Positions 1 to 8,941 of a stretch of 64,000 nt of DNA are shown piece by piece. Source of the stretch: Saccharofermentans sp. GTDB lineage: Bacteria > Bacillota > Clostridia > Saccharofermentanales > Saccharofermentanaceae. The notes beneath the pieces were generated by a model. It made no database searches. It was not told the origin of the DNA and saw only the letters and a list, made by a program, of their open reading frames with translations. The position numbers and the translations under genes are program-made. Numbering within the stretch: the first letter of the stretch is position 1; the number at the start of each line of letters is the position of its first letter. The stretch spans positions 124,001 through 188,000 of the forward strand of contig JAEFAZ010000003.1 of NCBI GenBank assembly GCA_016292135.1, written 5' to 3'.

Positions 1-159
1 CTCCCGGATGATATCTGGAAGAGTCCCTCTGCGACCACATATCCCAGACAGAACAGGAATAGCCTTCAGAATGAAGTGCCATGCCTACCTGAACCCATTC
101 TTGATAATTGCATTGAGACGGATCGATATAATCCAGCAATTCGGTAAGATTTATCTCAC

Positions 160-1749
160 TCATGCAGCACCTCCCGGAACATATTCCTTAGGTACCACAC
201 CATTAGGAATCCTCCACCCGTTGGCTGAGATTCGCGAGATCATCTTATTCGCAGAAACAAACGTCCAAGTTCCGACGTGATTGAATCCTCTTGCCTCAAG
301 AAATCGTATCTGCTTAGGAGTAGCCAGACCTTCATCACGACGTTTGGCCAATCGGTTAAGAAGCATGGACGCTTTGCCGGAGTTCTCAACGACATCCGGC
401 AGAATACCGAACTTCTCTAAAGCTTTAAGCTGCTTGTCCGAGGGTGGTGCCATCTCGGCCGGAAACACCGGAACATAGTTCACAAGGTCCTCCGCCTGGA
501 TCGACATTTCATACTGGAGCGGATCCACGAGTTTCTGTTTCCTTCTCTTCATCTCTTCCAGTTTTTTCGCAAGCGCTTCCTCCCTGGCCGCAACGACATC
601 CTCAGCTGCAGCCTGCTCAGCTGCTTCGATATCTTCAGGCATACCTGTCATCTCAAGATTCTTGGTCATGCGTCTGGCCACTTCATCGTTCTCACATATC
701 AAGTGTGCCGGATGACAAAGCTCATGCCTTTCGGTATGCCAAAGGAAGTCCAGCAGAAGAAGATGATCCTTACCGGGATGCAGCCTGGTGCCTCGCCCGA
801 CCATCTGGCAATACAGTGATCTGATCTTGGTAGGCCGGAGCACGATGATACAGTCAACAGATGGACAGTCCCAGCCTTCTGTCAGGAGCATAGAGTTGCA
901 GAGCACGTTATACTCACCGCGATCGAATGCGGCAAGCTTTTCTGAACGGTCAACAGACTCGCCGTTTACTTCAGCTGCACTGAATCCTTTCTTACGGAGG
1001 ATCGCGCAAAACTTCTGAGAAGTCTTTATGAGGGGCAGGAACACGACAGTCTTCCTGTCCCGGCAATGCTCCAGCATGATGTCCGCTATTTGCTCCAGAT
1101 ACGGGTCCAGAGCTGTTCCGATATCGCCGACAGAGAAATCTCCCTGACTTATCTTGACGTGACTGAGATCGAGCTTCAGAGGGACCGTAAGCGCCTTTAT
1201 CGGTGACAGATACCCTTCTTTGATTGCTCTCGGCAAAGTGTATTCATATGCCAGAGTGTTGAAGAACTGGCCGAGGTTCTTCATATCACCGCGATCGGGT
1301 GTAGCTGTAACTCCCAAAATGTTCGCTTGAGGGAAGTGTTCCATAACGCGTTGGTACCCGTCAGAGAGAATATGGTGAGCCTCGTCAACAATAATGGTTC
1401 CAAAGTAATCTTCTGAAAACTGCTTGAGGCGATTCTCACGCATCATGGACTGAACGGATCCAACCACGATCTGATACCAGGATCCGATACAAGACTCTTC
1501 TGCCTTCTCGACAGCTGTCATGAGACCGGTCACTGAATAGATCTTATCCGAAGCCTGTTGCAGGAGCTCACCACGGTGTGCAAGAACAAGTACTTTTCTA
1601 CCTTCACGAACCTGATCTTCAGCGACCTTGGCGAATACGACCGTTTTGCCGCATCCTGTCGGAAGAACCAGGAGAGTCTTACGATTCCCGGAATCCCATT
1701 CTTCCTCTATCCGAACTCTGGCCTCATCCTGATAAGGTCTTAATTCCAT
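160..1749 (-). CDS. Phage-type DEAD/DEAH superfamily II helicase
   Basis: LPTGCGKTVVFAKVAE (Walker A), IIVDEAHH (DEAH), SVDCIIVLRPTKIRSLYCQMVGRGTRLHPGKDHLLLLDF (motif VI). Confidence 0.92.
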   Translation of the reverse strand: MELRPYQDEARVRIEEEWDSGNRKTLLVLPTGCGKTVVFAKVAEDQVREGRKVLVLAHRGELLQQASDKIYSVTGLMTAVEKAEESCIGSWYQIVVGSVQSMMRENRLKQFSEDYFGTIIVDEAHHILSDGYQRVMEHFPQANILGVTATPDRGDMKNLGQFFNTLAYEYTLPRAIKEGYLSPIKALTVPLKLDLSHVKISQGDFSVGDIGTALDPYLEQIADIMLEHCRDRKTVVFLPLIKTSQKFCAILRKKGFSAAEVNGESVDRSEKLAAFDRGEYNVLCNSMLLTEGWDCPSVDCIIVLRPTKIRSLYCQMVGRGTRLHPGKDHLLLLDFLWHTERHELCHPAHLICENDEVARRMTKNLEMTGMPEDIEAAEQAAAEDVVAAREEALAKKLEEMKRRKQKLVDPLQYEMSIQAEDLVNYVPVFPAEMAPPSDKQLKALEKFGILPDVVENSGKASMLLNRLAKRRDEGLATPKQIRFLEARGFNHVGTWTFVSANKMISRISANGWRIPNGVVPKEYVPGGAA

Positions 1750-2324
1750 GATTCGAAGCCTCCGAAGCCATTTGCCTGAGGTTGTGCAGGAGCGGTCGGG
1801 GCCTGTGAAGCCATAGTGGTATTATCCGCCTTCTCGGGATCACAGAAGCTCTTAATCTTATTGGCTTTATGCTTCTCACTGTCATTGCCGGTATATTCAT
1901 CAATATAGACTTTGCAGATGCCGGTAGCACCGGTAACCTTGTTCCACTGCATCTTCAGTGTCTCACCGTGCTTCTTAAGGCCAATCGATACAAAGAACTG
2001 CGAAAGAAGACCTTCTGTCTTTGAGTGGAGATAAAGCCTGTGCTTGATCAATGTTTCATCACCGGTTTGAGGATCCCACACGATGATCTCCAGCTCACAC
2101 ATCTTACAAGCCGGAAGCTTGGCCCCTCCGTTATACTGTCCTCTGTTCCAAGTCTTTACCTTGAACGGATACTTACCGGGCTGCAACAAAGAGAATTCTG
2201 TAGAGTCTTTGGTGATCTCATCATCCCAATCCAGTTCGTGTCCCTGATCGTTTACATTATCAAATCCTGCCATATTATCATCCTGCCTTTCTGTTAATAA
2301 GAATCTGGTCGTATACTTTGTCAA
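1740..2324 (-). CDS. DUF669-like phage protein (putative ssDNA-binding/recombination accessory); start probably at internal MAGFDNV
   Basis: FxLLxPGKYPFKVKTWNRGQY and FFVSIGLKKHGE pattern; sits between helicase and Sak4-like ATPase. Confidence 0.6.
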   Translation of the reverse strand: MTKYTTRFLLTERQDDNMAGFDNVNDQGHELDWDDEITKDSTEFSLLQPGKYPFKVKTWNRGQYNGGAKLPACKMCELEIIVWDPQTGDETLIKHRLYLHSKTEGLLSQFFVSIGLKKHGETLKMQWNKVTGATGICKVYIDEYTGNDSEKHKANKIKSFCDPEKADNTTMASQAPTAPAQPQANGFGGFESWN

Positions 2325-3354
2325 ACTGTGCTATCAACATTCCGTCGATAAACTGTGGCGGATACTTGCTGACGAGCATGTCTTCCGGGCAAATGCCCTT
2401 AGAGGCAACCGCCTTTCTGATGTCCGCTTCCGTGACCGCTTTGGCCATCATGAGCGGAAGAAGCTTCTCCGGGAAATTCGGATCTGTGATCTGAGGATCG
2501 AAGCACTTTTTTTCAGCATCATCTGTTATTTCAAACGGAAGATCATCTGATATCTCGAACGGGAGCTCATCATTGTCAAATGAAGATGCTTCCTTAACGG
2601 GTTTCTGCTCGTGCTTCGGATTTGAATCCGATATCAAAAACAACCTGGCTATCTGGTCGAATTCGAACGGAAGTTCATCCGGAAGACCAAAACGGTTTTT
2701 CGCATCCCAAGCGGGGTGATGTGTCGTGTACATTACCCTCTGACCACCCTGAGCCTTCTTTTTCCCCTCGACGTCGACCACATAGGTCTTATAGTTCGCA
2801 AACAGCACAAGATCTGCCCATTCGCGCACCATATTTGCTATTGATGTCTTAGGCGTATCGTTGAGTTTCAGCGTGTATCTGTCGTAAGCACCGTTCTCAT
2901 CCGGCTGTTCAAACTTTTTCAGAGCAGCATGTGCAATAAGAATTACATTGATACCCTTGTTGACGATATCTGTAAGGGCATTAAGAAGCTTGCCGAACTC
3001 TTCATAGACATATGTATAACCCTTGCCATATCCCCAGTCCTCTATGCCAGACTTCTGGTTCTTGTCACATATGTGCTTGATACACATACGCTCTGCCCAA
3101 TCAGCTGTATCGATTACCAAAGTCTTGCAAAGTTCAACGTCAGAGTTTCTGACTTCCATAACATAGTTAGCAAGTTCCATCCAAGTCTTAGGGGAAGGAT
3201 CTACGCGTCTTACGTTAATGTCTTTGGTCGACTCCTCTGTATCAATAAAAAGAGGATACGGTGCCTTCGATGCAAAAGTCGTCTTCCCTATACCATCAGT
3301 ACCATAGAGTACAGCCTTAATGGCATGCGGCTTTATTCCGTTAGATATATTCAT
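2278..3354 (-). CDS. Phage AAA/RecA-like nucleotide-binding protein (Sak4-like)
   Basis: AVLYGTDGIGKTTFASKAPYPLFIDTE Walker A, LVIDTADW Walker B; typical context with DUF669 and helicase. Confidence 0.75.
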   Translation of the reverse strand: MNISNGIKPHAIKAVLYGTDGIGKTTFASKAPYPLFIDTEESTKDINVRRVDPSPKTWMELANYVMEVRNSDVELCKTLVIDTADWAERMCIKHICDKNQKSGIEDWGYGKGYTYVYEEFGKLLNALTDIVNKGINVILIAHAALKKFEQPDENGAYDRYTLKLNDTPKTSIANMVREWADLVLFANYKTYVVDVEGKKKAQGGQRVMYTTHHPAWDAKNRFGLPDELPFEFDQIARLFLISDSNPKHEQKPVKEASSFDNDELPFEISDDLPFEITDDAEKKCFDPQITDPNFPEKLLPLMMAKAVTEADIRKAVASKGICPEDMLVSKYPPQFIDGMLIAQFDKVYDQILINRKAG

Positions 3355-3372
3355 GAATCTGGTTCTCCTTTC

Positions 3373-4674
3373 TTACCATTTCCAATCTTCTTTTGTATCC
3401 GGAGGTGCACAGTGCTTCACAGACTCCGGGTCAACATCTCCGCCATAACCGTCGGTGATAATGATGCTGCATTCATCTCCGGTCGAGACTCGGGTGGCTA
3501 TAGCCTGCAGGCCTTCTGATTCAAGCCACTTGCCAAACTCGTTCATGGTGTCGATGTCCATCTGCTCAAGCTTGTCGATGAGAACAAAACCGCATTCCGG
3601 GTTAAGCTTCCTTACGATTGCGGTGGCGACACGGAGCTGTTCTGAAGAACTCATATCTCCCCAGGTAAAACCTTTATATGTCAGCTCGCCATCTTTGACA
3701 GATAATCCTTCGAGCGGAAGATCTGCTCCATTAAGAAGGTCTATCTTATCCTTACGGATTTGTTCGATTTTGACGGTGAGATCGTCATATAGTGCCTGAC
3801 CTTCCTTCGCAATCTGATCCGCACGCTCTTTATCCTGATTAGCGCGGATCTTTACATTGATCTCATCGATGTTTTTGATATTCGCCTCAAGTTCCACTGT
3901 AGATTCATCCTGCAGATCTTTTGCATCTGTCTCGGCAATCTTCAGATCAGCTTCAAGGTTTTTATGCTTCTGTTTTGCTTCGGCAAGTTTTTGTTCAAGT
4001 GCCTTGACCTCACCATATGCAAATGCACACTCGTGCAACAGCTGTTCGACACGGTCCCGCTTTCGCTGGTTCTCACCGTTTTTAGCAAGAATATCCTGTT
4101 GCTGCTTAATCAGTTCTGAGGGAGACATAAGGTCCTTCGGTACATCCGGATAGTATGTTAGTTCTGCTGCGAGAGCTTTCTTCTTTTCGACATCTCTACC
4201 GAGAACCAACCTCTCCTGATATAGTTCCTGTTCCTCGCGATCAAGTTTCTCGAGTTCTTCTTCCACCCCGATAATCTGAAGAAGCATCTTGGCCTTCTCC
4301 TTACCGGAGCTCTCCATGAACTTGGGAAGGTCCAGCGCAAGCTTGCTAATGAAGCTGTCAAGCAAAGTCTGACCGGACTTCTGACCCGAGGGATCAGTAA
4401 TCTTCAGATCAGAGTTCTTTCCCTTCCTCTCCACGATAAGTCCGTTTGAGAGAACTACCTTCAATGTTGGGGGGAGAACAGAGTCCGCGTTCTTGGCGTC
4501 TGCAGGACGGTACTTGTCGCCGCCAAGAGCCCAGGCGATAGAGTCAAGTACAGATGTTTTACCCTGTCCATTCTTACCGCCGATAACGGTGAGACCTTCC
4601 TTGCCGGGTTCGATCTTGACAGCTTTGACGCGCTTGACATTCTCTATCTCCAACTTGTTGATCTTAATGCTCAT
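3373..4674 (-). CDS. SMC/RecF-like AAA ATPase with coiled coil
   Basis: KINKLEIENVKRVKAVKIEPGKEGLTVIGGKNGQGKTSVLDSIAWALGG N-terminus, coiled-coil middle, GFVLIDKLEQMD C-terminal Walker B. Confidence 0.8.
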   Translation of the reverse strand: MSIKINKLEIENVKRVKAVKIEPGKEGLTVIGGKNGQGKTSVLDSIAWALGGDKYRPADAKNADSVLPPTLKVVLSNGLIVERKGKNSDLKITDPSGQKSGQTLLDSFISKLALDLPKFMESSGKEKAKMLLQIIGVEEELEKLDREEQELYQERLVLGRDVEKKKALAAELTYYPDVPKDLMSPSELIKQQQDILAKNGENQRKRDRVEQLLHECAFAYGEVKALEQKLAEAKQKHKNLEADLKIAETDAKDLQDESTVELEANIKNIDEINVKIRANQDKERADQIAKEGQALYDDLTVKIEQIRKDKIDLLNGADLPLEGLSVKDGELTYKGFTWGDMSSSEQLRVATAIVRKLNPECGFVLIDKLEQMDIDTMNEFGKWLESEGLQAIATRVSTGDECSIIITDGYGGDVDPESVKHCAPPDTKEDWKW

Positions 4675-4680
4675 ATATAA

Positions 4681-4812
4681 TCATTCCTTTCTTATCTGCG
4701 TCCCGAATACCGGGAATCTGTATGGTTCAACTCTTCTCAAATCTTCAACGCGACGCTGGTGTTTGCGACGCTCTAATCCGATGAGATCCTTAATAAGTTC
4801 TATGAAAGTCAT
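4681..4812 (-). CDS. Small 43-aa phage ORF (MTFIELIKDLIGLERRKHQRRVEDLRRVEPYRFPVFGTQIRKE)
   Basis: Below the ORF-track length cutoff; read on the minus strand; overlaps the upstream ORF stop by one base and lies in an otherwise packed operon. Confidence 0.5.
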   Translation of the reverse strand: MTFIELIKDLIGLERRKHQRRVEDLRRVEPYRFPVFGTQIRKE

Positions 4813-4991
4813 CAGAACCCTCCGATCTGGATCTTTCGTTCCTCAACCTTGTTCTCAGCTACGTCCAGAATGGCATGGAGAGAATTCAGCATGAGTTCAT
4901 CGACTTCTATCTTGTCTCCGGGTGCCAATCCGTAAATAACATCACCCATGTGAGCTGTAGCATCCTCTAGTGAGATTCCGAATATGTTCAT
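4812..4991 (-). CDS. Small hypothetical phage protein (59 aa, MNIFGISLEDATAHMGDV...)
   Basis: ATGA overlap with the upstream CDS stop at 4988-4991; coupled start. Confidence 0.55.
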   Translation of the reverse strand: MNIFGISLEDATAHMGDVIYGLAPGDKIEVDELMLNSLHAILDVAENKVEERKIQIGGF

Positions 4992-5371
4992 CTCCTCACC
5001 TCCTTCTTGCCGATATCGAAGTACTTCCTTTTGTTCTCTGCTGTAGGTTCGATACCCTTGTTGCGAAGCAGAAGTTCCTTCTCCCTGACCGTGAATGCTA
5101 TTTTCCCGGTCATGCGGCTGTTTACCGCTGCCACTCCCTTGTTGATCACATTGCCGATTTCCTCGTATGTGCTGTAGATCCTGCGAAGCTTTGGATATGT
5201 GCAATACTTTCCGTACTTCATGGGTCTTATGCTTTCCTTGGCTTGAGTAATCTCTTTGTCAGCTCTCTCCAGTTCCGCGTCTCTGGATGCTCGCACTTCT
5301 TCCTGGATCATCGGTCGGAAGATCGATGCCAGAACTTCTGCTTGTTGTGGTGTTATAACAAGTCCGTTCAC
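4988..5371 (-). CDS. Hypothetical phage protein
   Basis: Operonic ORF with RBS GAAAGGAG next to operator O1. Confidence 0.55.
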   Translation of the reverse strand: MNGLVITPQQAEVLASIFRPMIQEEVRASRDAELERADKEITQAKESIRPMKYGKYCTYPKLRRIYSTYEEIGNVINKGVAAVNSRMTGKIAFTVREKELLLRNKGIEPTAENKRKYFDIGKKEVRR

Positions 5372-5385
5372 TGTTTGCTCCTTTC

Positions 5386-5707
5386 TTCACACTTCGTGAG
5401 TGTCATGGGCAAAAAATAAATCCCCAATAGGCGTCTGATAAAAATTAGATATTCTAACTTTAATCTCATCCCTGGGGATCCTCTGGTCCAGTTCATACAT
5501 CGAAAGCGCTGAAACGCTTATTCCAATTGCTTCAGCGACTTCTCTTTGTGATCTGTCTCCTCTAAGTGAAGATAACTTCTGTCCTATTGTCTGTGCCACT
5601 TGGATTTCTCCTTTCTTCACGTTTTGTGATTAGAGTTTAAATCATGCCTGAAAGTTTGTCAACACACTTTGTGAATTTTGTTGTTGAATTTTTCACAGTT
5701 CGTGTAT
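5386..5707. promoter_or_regulatory. Four copies of a dyad operator TTCAC-N5-GTGAA (5386, 5616, 5661, 5692) in the divergent repressor region
   Basis: TTCACACTTCGTGAG, TTCACGTTTTGTGAT, AACACACTTTGTGAA, TTCACAGTTCGTGTA. Confidence 0.75.
5387..5620 (-). CDS. XRE-family (Cro-like) HTH regulator
   Basis: LSSLRGDRSQREVAEAIGISVSALSMYELDQRIPRDE HTH_3 pattern. Confidence 0.88.
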   Translation of the reverse strand: MKKGEIQVAQTIGQKLSSLRGDRSQREVAEAIGISVSALSMYELDQRIPRDEIKVRISNFYQTPIGDLFFAHDTHEV

Positions 5708-5750
5708 ATACTTGATTTATTACATAAGAAAGGAATGTCATATGAACAAA

Positions 5751-6386
5751 TTCAAAGATATGTTGAAATACTTCCGAGAAAAGGAAGAACTATCTCAGGC
5801 TGAACTTGCCAGTAAGATTGGAGTAAAGCCCTCTACTATTGGTATGTACGAAACCGGCGAACGACAGCCGAATTTCGAGACTGAAGAAAAAATAGCAGAT
5901 TATTTCAATGTTAGTCTTGATGTTTTAAGGGGGAAAAGGGAGTACTCAGCTCAACCCATTATTCTTTTGGAAACAATCGGTAGCAAGGCCTCTTCTGTAA
6001 AGATCCCTGTTCTTGGCGATGTTGCAGCAGGCATTCCTCTCAATGCTATCGAAAATATAATCGATTATGAGGAAATTCCTGAAGAGCTCGCTTCCCAGGG
6101 AGAGTTTTTCGGTCTGAGAATAAAGGGTGATTCAATGGAGCCCAGGATCTGCGATGGTGATGTGGTAATCGTCAGGAAGCAAGAAGATGCTGATTCCGGT
6201 GACACTATCATCGCCTGTGTAAATGGTGACTATGCTACCTGCAAAAGATTGGTTAAGCAGTCAGACTGCATCATGCTGGTATCCTTGAATAGCAAATATG
6301 CACCCATGATATATACCAAAGATGATGTTATCAACATGCCGGTAACGATCATCGGAAAGGTGGTTGAACTCAGGGGGAAGTTATGA
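5751..6386 (+). CDS. CI/LexA-like repressor: XRE HTH plus S24 peptidase
   Basis: LSQAELASKIGVKPSTIGMYETGERQPN HTH; FFGLRIKGDSMEPRICDGDVVIVRKQ S24 serine motif and catalytic-Lys region. Confidence 0.9.
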   Translation, partial: FKDMLKYFREKEELSQAELASKIGVKPSTIGMYETGERQPNFETEEKIADYFNVSLDVLRGKREYSAQPIILLETIGSKASSVKIPVLGDVAAGIPLNAIENIIDYEEIPEELASQGEFFGLRIKGDSMEPRICDGDVVIVRKQEDADSGDTIIACVNGDYATCKRLVKQSDCIMLVSLNSKYAPMIYTKDDVINMPVTIIGKVVELRGKL

Positions 6387-6449
6387 ATAAAATGTGGCAT
6401 TTCTGAATGGTTGCTTGACGGGATCCTCGGGTGATTATAGAATATACAT

Positions 6450-6535
6450 ACAAAAGCTTCGGCTTTTGTTAATAAGTTTAACCGCCCAGGACAGTAAGCG
6501 CCCTAACTATCAGAGGGAGAGCAGAATTCCTGGGC
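6450..6535 (+). ncRNA. Candidate structured RNA or leader: UUCG-tetraloop hairpin followed by a long-range GCCCAGGA/TCCTGGGC stem
   Basis: ACAAAAGC-TTCG-GCTTTTGT (6450-6469); GCCCAGGA 6484-6491 pairs with TCCTGGGC 6528-6535. Confidence 0.35.
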
Positions 6536-6545
6536 ATTACTATTT

Positions 6546-7244
6546 GTGGAGGTCGATATGATTAGGACAGCTATTTTAGTAGATGGTGGTTTTTACAGGA
6601 AGAGAGCCAAAGTATTAAAGGGTGAGCTTTCAGGAAAAGATCGCGCAAAAGAATTATTTCAATATTGCATGTCGCATATAAACGGCAAGAATTACGATGG
6701 TAGCAAAAATGAAGAAAAACAAACACTTTATCGCATTTTCTATTATGATTGTATGCCATTGAATAAGCGTTATGTCTTTCATCCTCTAAGCAAACAAAAT
6801 GTAGATCTTGGTAAATCTGATTCATTTGACTGGACGGAATCAATGTTTAATGAACTTAGGAAAACTCGAAAAGTTGCATTAAGGTTGGGAGAATTATCTA
6901 CTTATTCTAATTACAATCTTAAACCTTCAGTAACAAAAAACTTGTTTTTGGGGAAGATCAAACTTGAAGATATTAAAGTGAACGATTTTGAATTAAATAT
7001 CAAGCAGAAGGGCGTTGATATGAAGATTGGTATCGATATTGCTTCTCTAGCATATAAGAAGCAGGTTGATCGAATAATATTGATTGCAGGCGATAGCGAT
7101 TTTGTTCCTGCAGCAAAAACGGCTCGAAGAGAAGGCATTGATTTCATATTGGATCCGATGTGGACTAAAATAAACGACAATTTATTTGAACACATTGATG
7201 GATTAATGAGTGTTTGGCCCGATCCTTCGAAAACTACAAAATAA
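6546..7244 (+). CDS. NYN-domain (LabA/DUF88-like) putative ribonuclease
   Basis: AILVDGGFYRKRAK N-terminus; GVDMKIGIDIASLAYKKQVDRIILIAGDSDFVPAAKTARREGI. Confidence 0.85.
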   Translation: MEVDMIRTAILVDGGFYRKRAKVLKGELSGKDRAKELFQYCMSHINGKNYDGSKNEEKQTLYRIFYYDCMPLNKRYVFHPLSKQNVDLGKSDSFDWTESMFNELRKTRKVALRLGELSTYSNYNLKPSVTKNLFLGKIKLEDIKVNDFELNIKQKGVDMKIGIDIASLAYKKQVDRIILIAGDSDFVPAAKTARREGIDFILDPMWTKINDNLFEHIDGLMSVWPDPSKTTK

Positions 7245-7375
7245 AAACCTTCCCCAATGCACCACCATCGGAGAAGGCAAGAAAGGAATCGTGTGTACAG
7301 TGAACGAACGTACTGGCAATTCCACGTTCATTGTACCACATTCCTACATATTTTAATAACGAGGAGGAATGTACA

Positions 7376-8533
7376 ATGTATCAACATCACAATATCCCAC
7401 AACCCAAGTGGGATGCAAAAAACAAGAAATGGATCCTGTCCATTATGATCAAAGGCAGAAGAAAGCAATTCACGTCCAGCCTGAAGGGTATGCCAGGCAA
7501 ACGGATCTGCCGCGAAAAGGCTGCAGAGTGGATTGAATCCGGTTGTGTAAACACGAGCAATTCTACTATCAGTAGCGCCTTCAATACCTACGTAAAGGAA
7601 TATCGAGCTCGATTTGGGGATAATGAACAGTTGGTAAATATCGAGAGCGTGGGAAGAGTATTCATTCTGCCTGCTATCGGCAATTACAAATGTTCCAGGA
7701 TAACTCTGGATGATTGGCAGGATATCATCAATAACGCTAAGCCTACTGTATTTGTTCGTAAGGATGGTACTACATACCAGAGGACTAAGAAACTCTCCAA
7801 GAAATATTTGAACAATATAAGGGGTGTTATCATGACCTTCTGCAAATGGGCAGTTCCGAGGCATTACTTCAAAGACTATCCCAATGGTTTATACATTCCA
7901 TCAGGAGCTCCTACGAAGGGAAAGGAAATACTCCAACTATCAGATATAGAGAAACTGTTTAAGAATCCTACAGGCCTGTGGTACGAGCGAGCCCTGATGA
8001 TCGAGGTCCTTACCGGATGGCGTCCGGGGGAAGTACTGGGGCTCCAGAAAAGCGATTACGACCCGGAGACCGGACTCGTCGTGATAAACAGATCCGTTAA
8101 TGCCAGAGGAATGATCACTCCCGGCAAGAACAAGAACGCACATCGAGCAATGGAGCTAACTCCAGAAGTTAAGAGGATCCTCGAAGAACAAATCGCAGAA
8201 ACGGAATATCTTGACTCCGAATGGATATTCTGCAATCAGATCGGATGTAAGGCAAGACAGGAAGCCGTCCGAAGATGCTGGAGAGCTATAGTAAAACGCA
8301 AAGGACTCCCGGATAATACCTCTCCCTACTCCCTGCGTCACACTTTCTACACGCATACCGAAGCATATCTACCTGACAGAGTGATTAAATCGGTCTTCGG
8401 ACATAGCGAGAAAACTGATGGACACTCAATATATGGTTCACATGTTATCTCCGAGGAAGCACACGAGGCAGCACAGAAGCTTTCTATCACACCGATATAT
8501 CAAACTGCTTTCAACAAGAAAAAAGCGGAGTAA
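7376..8533 (+). CDS. Tyrosine-type site-specific integrase
   Basis: LTGWRPGEVLGLQ (catalytic R), SPYSLRHTFYTH (RHxx), VFGHSEKTDGHSIYGSH (H, Y). Confidence 0.93.
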   Translation: MYQHHNIPQPKWDAKNKKWILSIMIKGRRKQFTSSLKGMPGKRICREKAAEWIESGCVNTSNSTISSAFNTYVKEYRARFGDNEQLVNIESVGRVFILPAIGNYKCSRITLDDWQDIINNAKPTVFVRKDGTTYQRTKKLSKKYLNNIRGVIMTFCKWAVPRHYFKDYPNGLYIPSGAPTKGKEILQLSDIEKLFKNPTGLWYERALMIEVLTGWRPGEVLGLQKSDYDPETGLVVINRSVNARGMITPGKNKNAHRAMELTPEVKRILEEQIAETEYLDSEWIFCNQIGCKARQEAVRRCWRAIVKRKGLPDNTSPYSLRHTFYTHTEAYLPDRVIKSVFGHSEKTDGHSIYGSHVISEEAHEAAQKLSITPIYQTAFNKKKAE

Positions 8534-8595
8534 TTTTACTTCTAATTTTACTTCTAACATTATTACACAGCTTGGAAACGCAGTAATGTCAATCA

Positions 8596-8640
8596 TTTCG
8601 AAGAAGGCTTCCACAGGTTCGAATCCTGTCACCTCGACCA
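8596..8640 (+). tRNA. Isolated tRNA 3' fragment (att site core); anticodon-loop reading TTTCGAA hints at tRNA-Arg(UCG)
   Basis: T-arm ACAGG-TTCGAAT-CCTGT, acceptor 3' strand CACCTCG, discriminator A, CCA; no matching 5' acceptor strand upstream. Confidence 0.75.
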
Positions 8641-8643
8641 TTC

Positions 8644-8722
8644 GCATTAATATCCCCCTTGCTTAGGTCCTCCGCACTCGCAAGCTCGCTTGTGCGGAAA
8701 CAGCAAGGGGGAATATTAATGC
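8644..8722. repeat. Palindromic element P1 with nested stems
   Basis: GCATTAATAT-CCCCCTTGCT / AGCAAGGGGG-ATATTAATGC enclosing TCCGCAC/GTGCGGA. Confidence 0.75.
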
Positions 8723-8867
8723 TCATAACGGGCGCTTCGCGCCTGCGGAAAATGCGAGACTTTTATTTTGCTCATAACAGGGGAAGTGAGAGCAATCCTC
8801 TTACTTCTTATTCACGTTCTTATCATACTTATAATTCGTCTCAACACATCGCTCTTGGCATTCACTC

Positions 8868-8933
8868 ATAACTTCTCGATTGCTTAGTCCTCCGCACTGC
8901 GTTTGTGCGGAAGTCGCAATCGAGCAAGTTATT
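8868..8933. repeat. Palindromic element P2 with nested stems
   Basis: TAACTT-CTCGATTGC / GCAATCGAG-AAGTTA enclosing the same TTAGTCCTCCGCAC/GTGCGGAA core as P1. Confidence 0.75.
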
Positions 8934-8941
8934 CGTTCGGG

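Larger units (their letters stand above)
1..8640. mobile_element. Right-hand part of an integrated element (temperate phage or ICE-like), ending in a tRNA 3' end; left end lies outside the window
   Basis: Replication genes, divergent XRE/S24 repressor switch, tyrosine integrase at the edge, and an isolated tRNA 3' fragment ending ...CACCTCGACCA at 8640. Confidence 0.85.

Noticed and set aside
1-7244. Anti-phage defence island
   Set aside because: The SMC-like ATPase, helicase and NYN nuclease could suggest defence, but their order with DUF669 and the Sak4-like protein fits a phage replication/recombination module; only the NYN gene remains ambiguous.
8596-8640. Complete tRNA gene
   Set aside because: Only the anticodon-loop to CCA part is present; no D-arm or 5' acceptor strand matching CACCTCG upstream.
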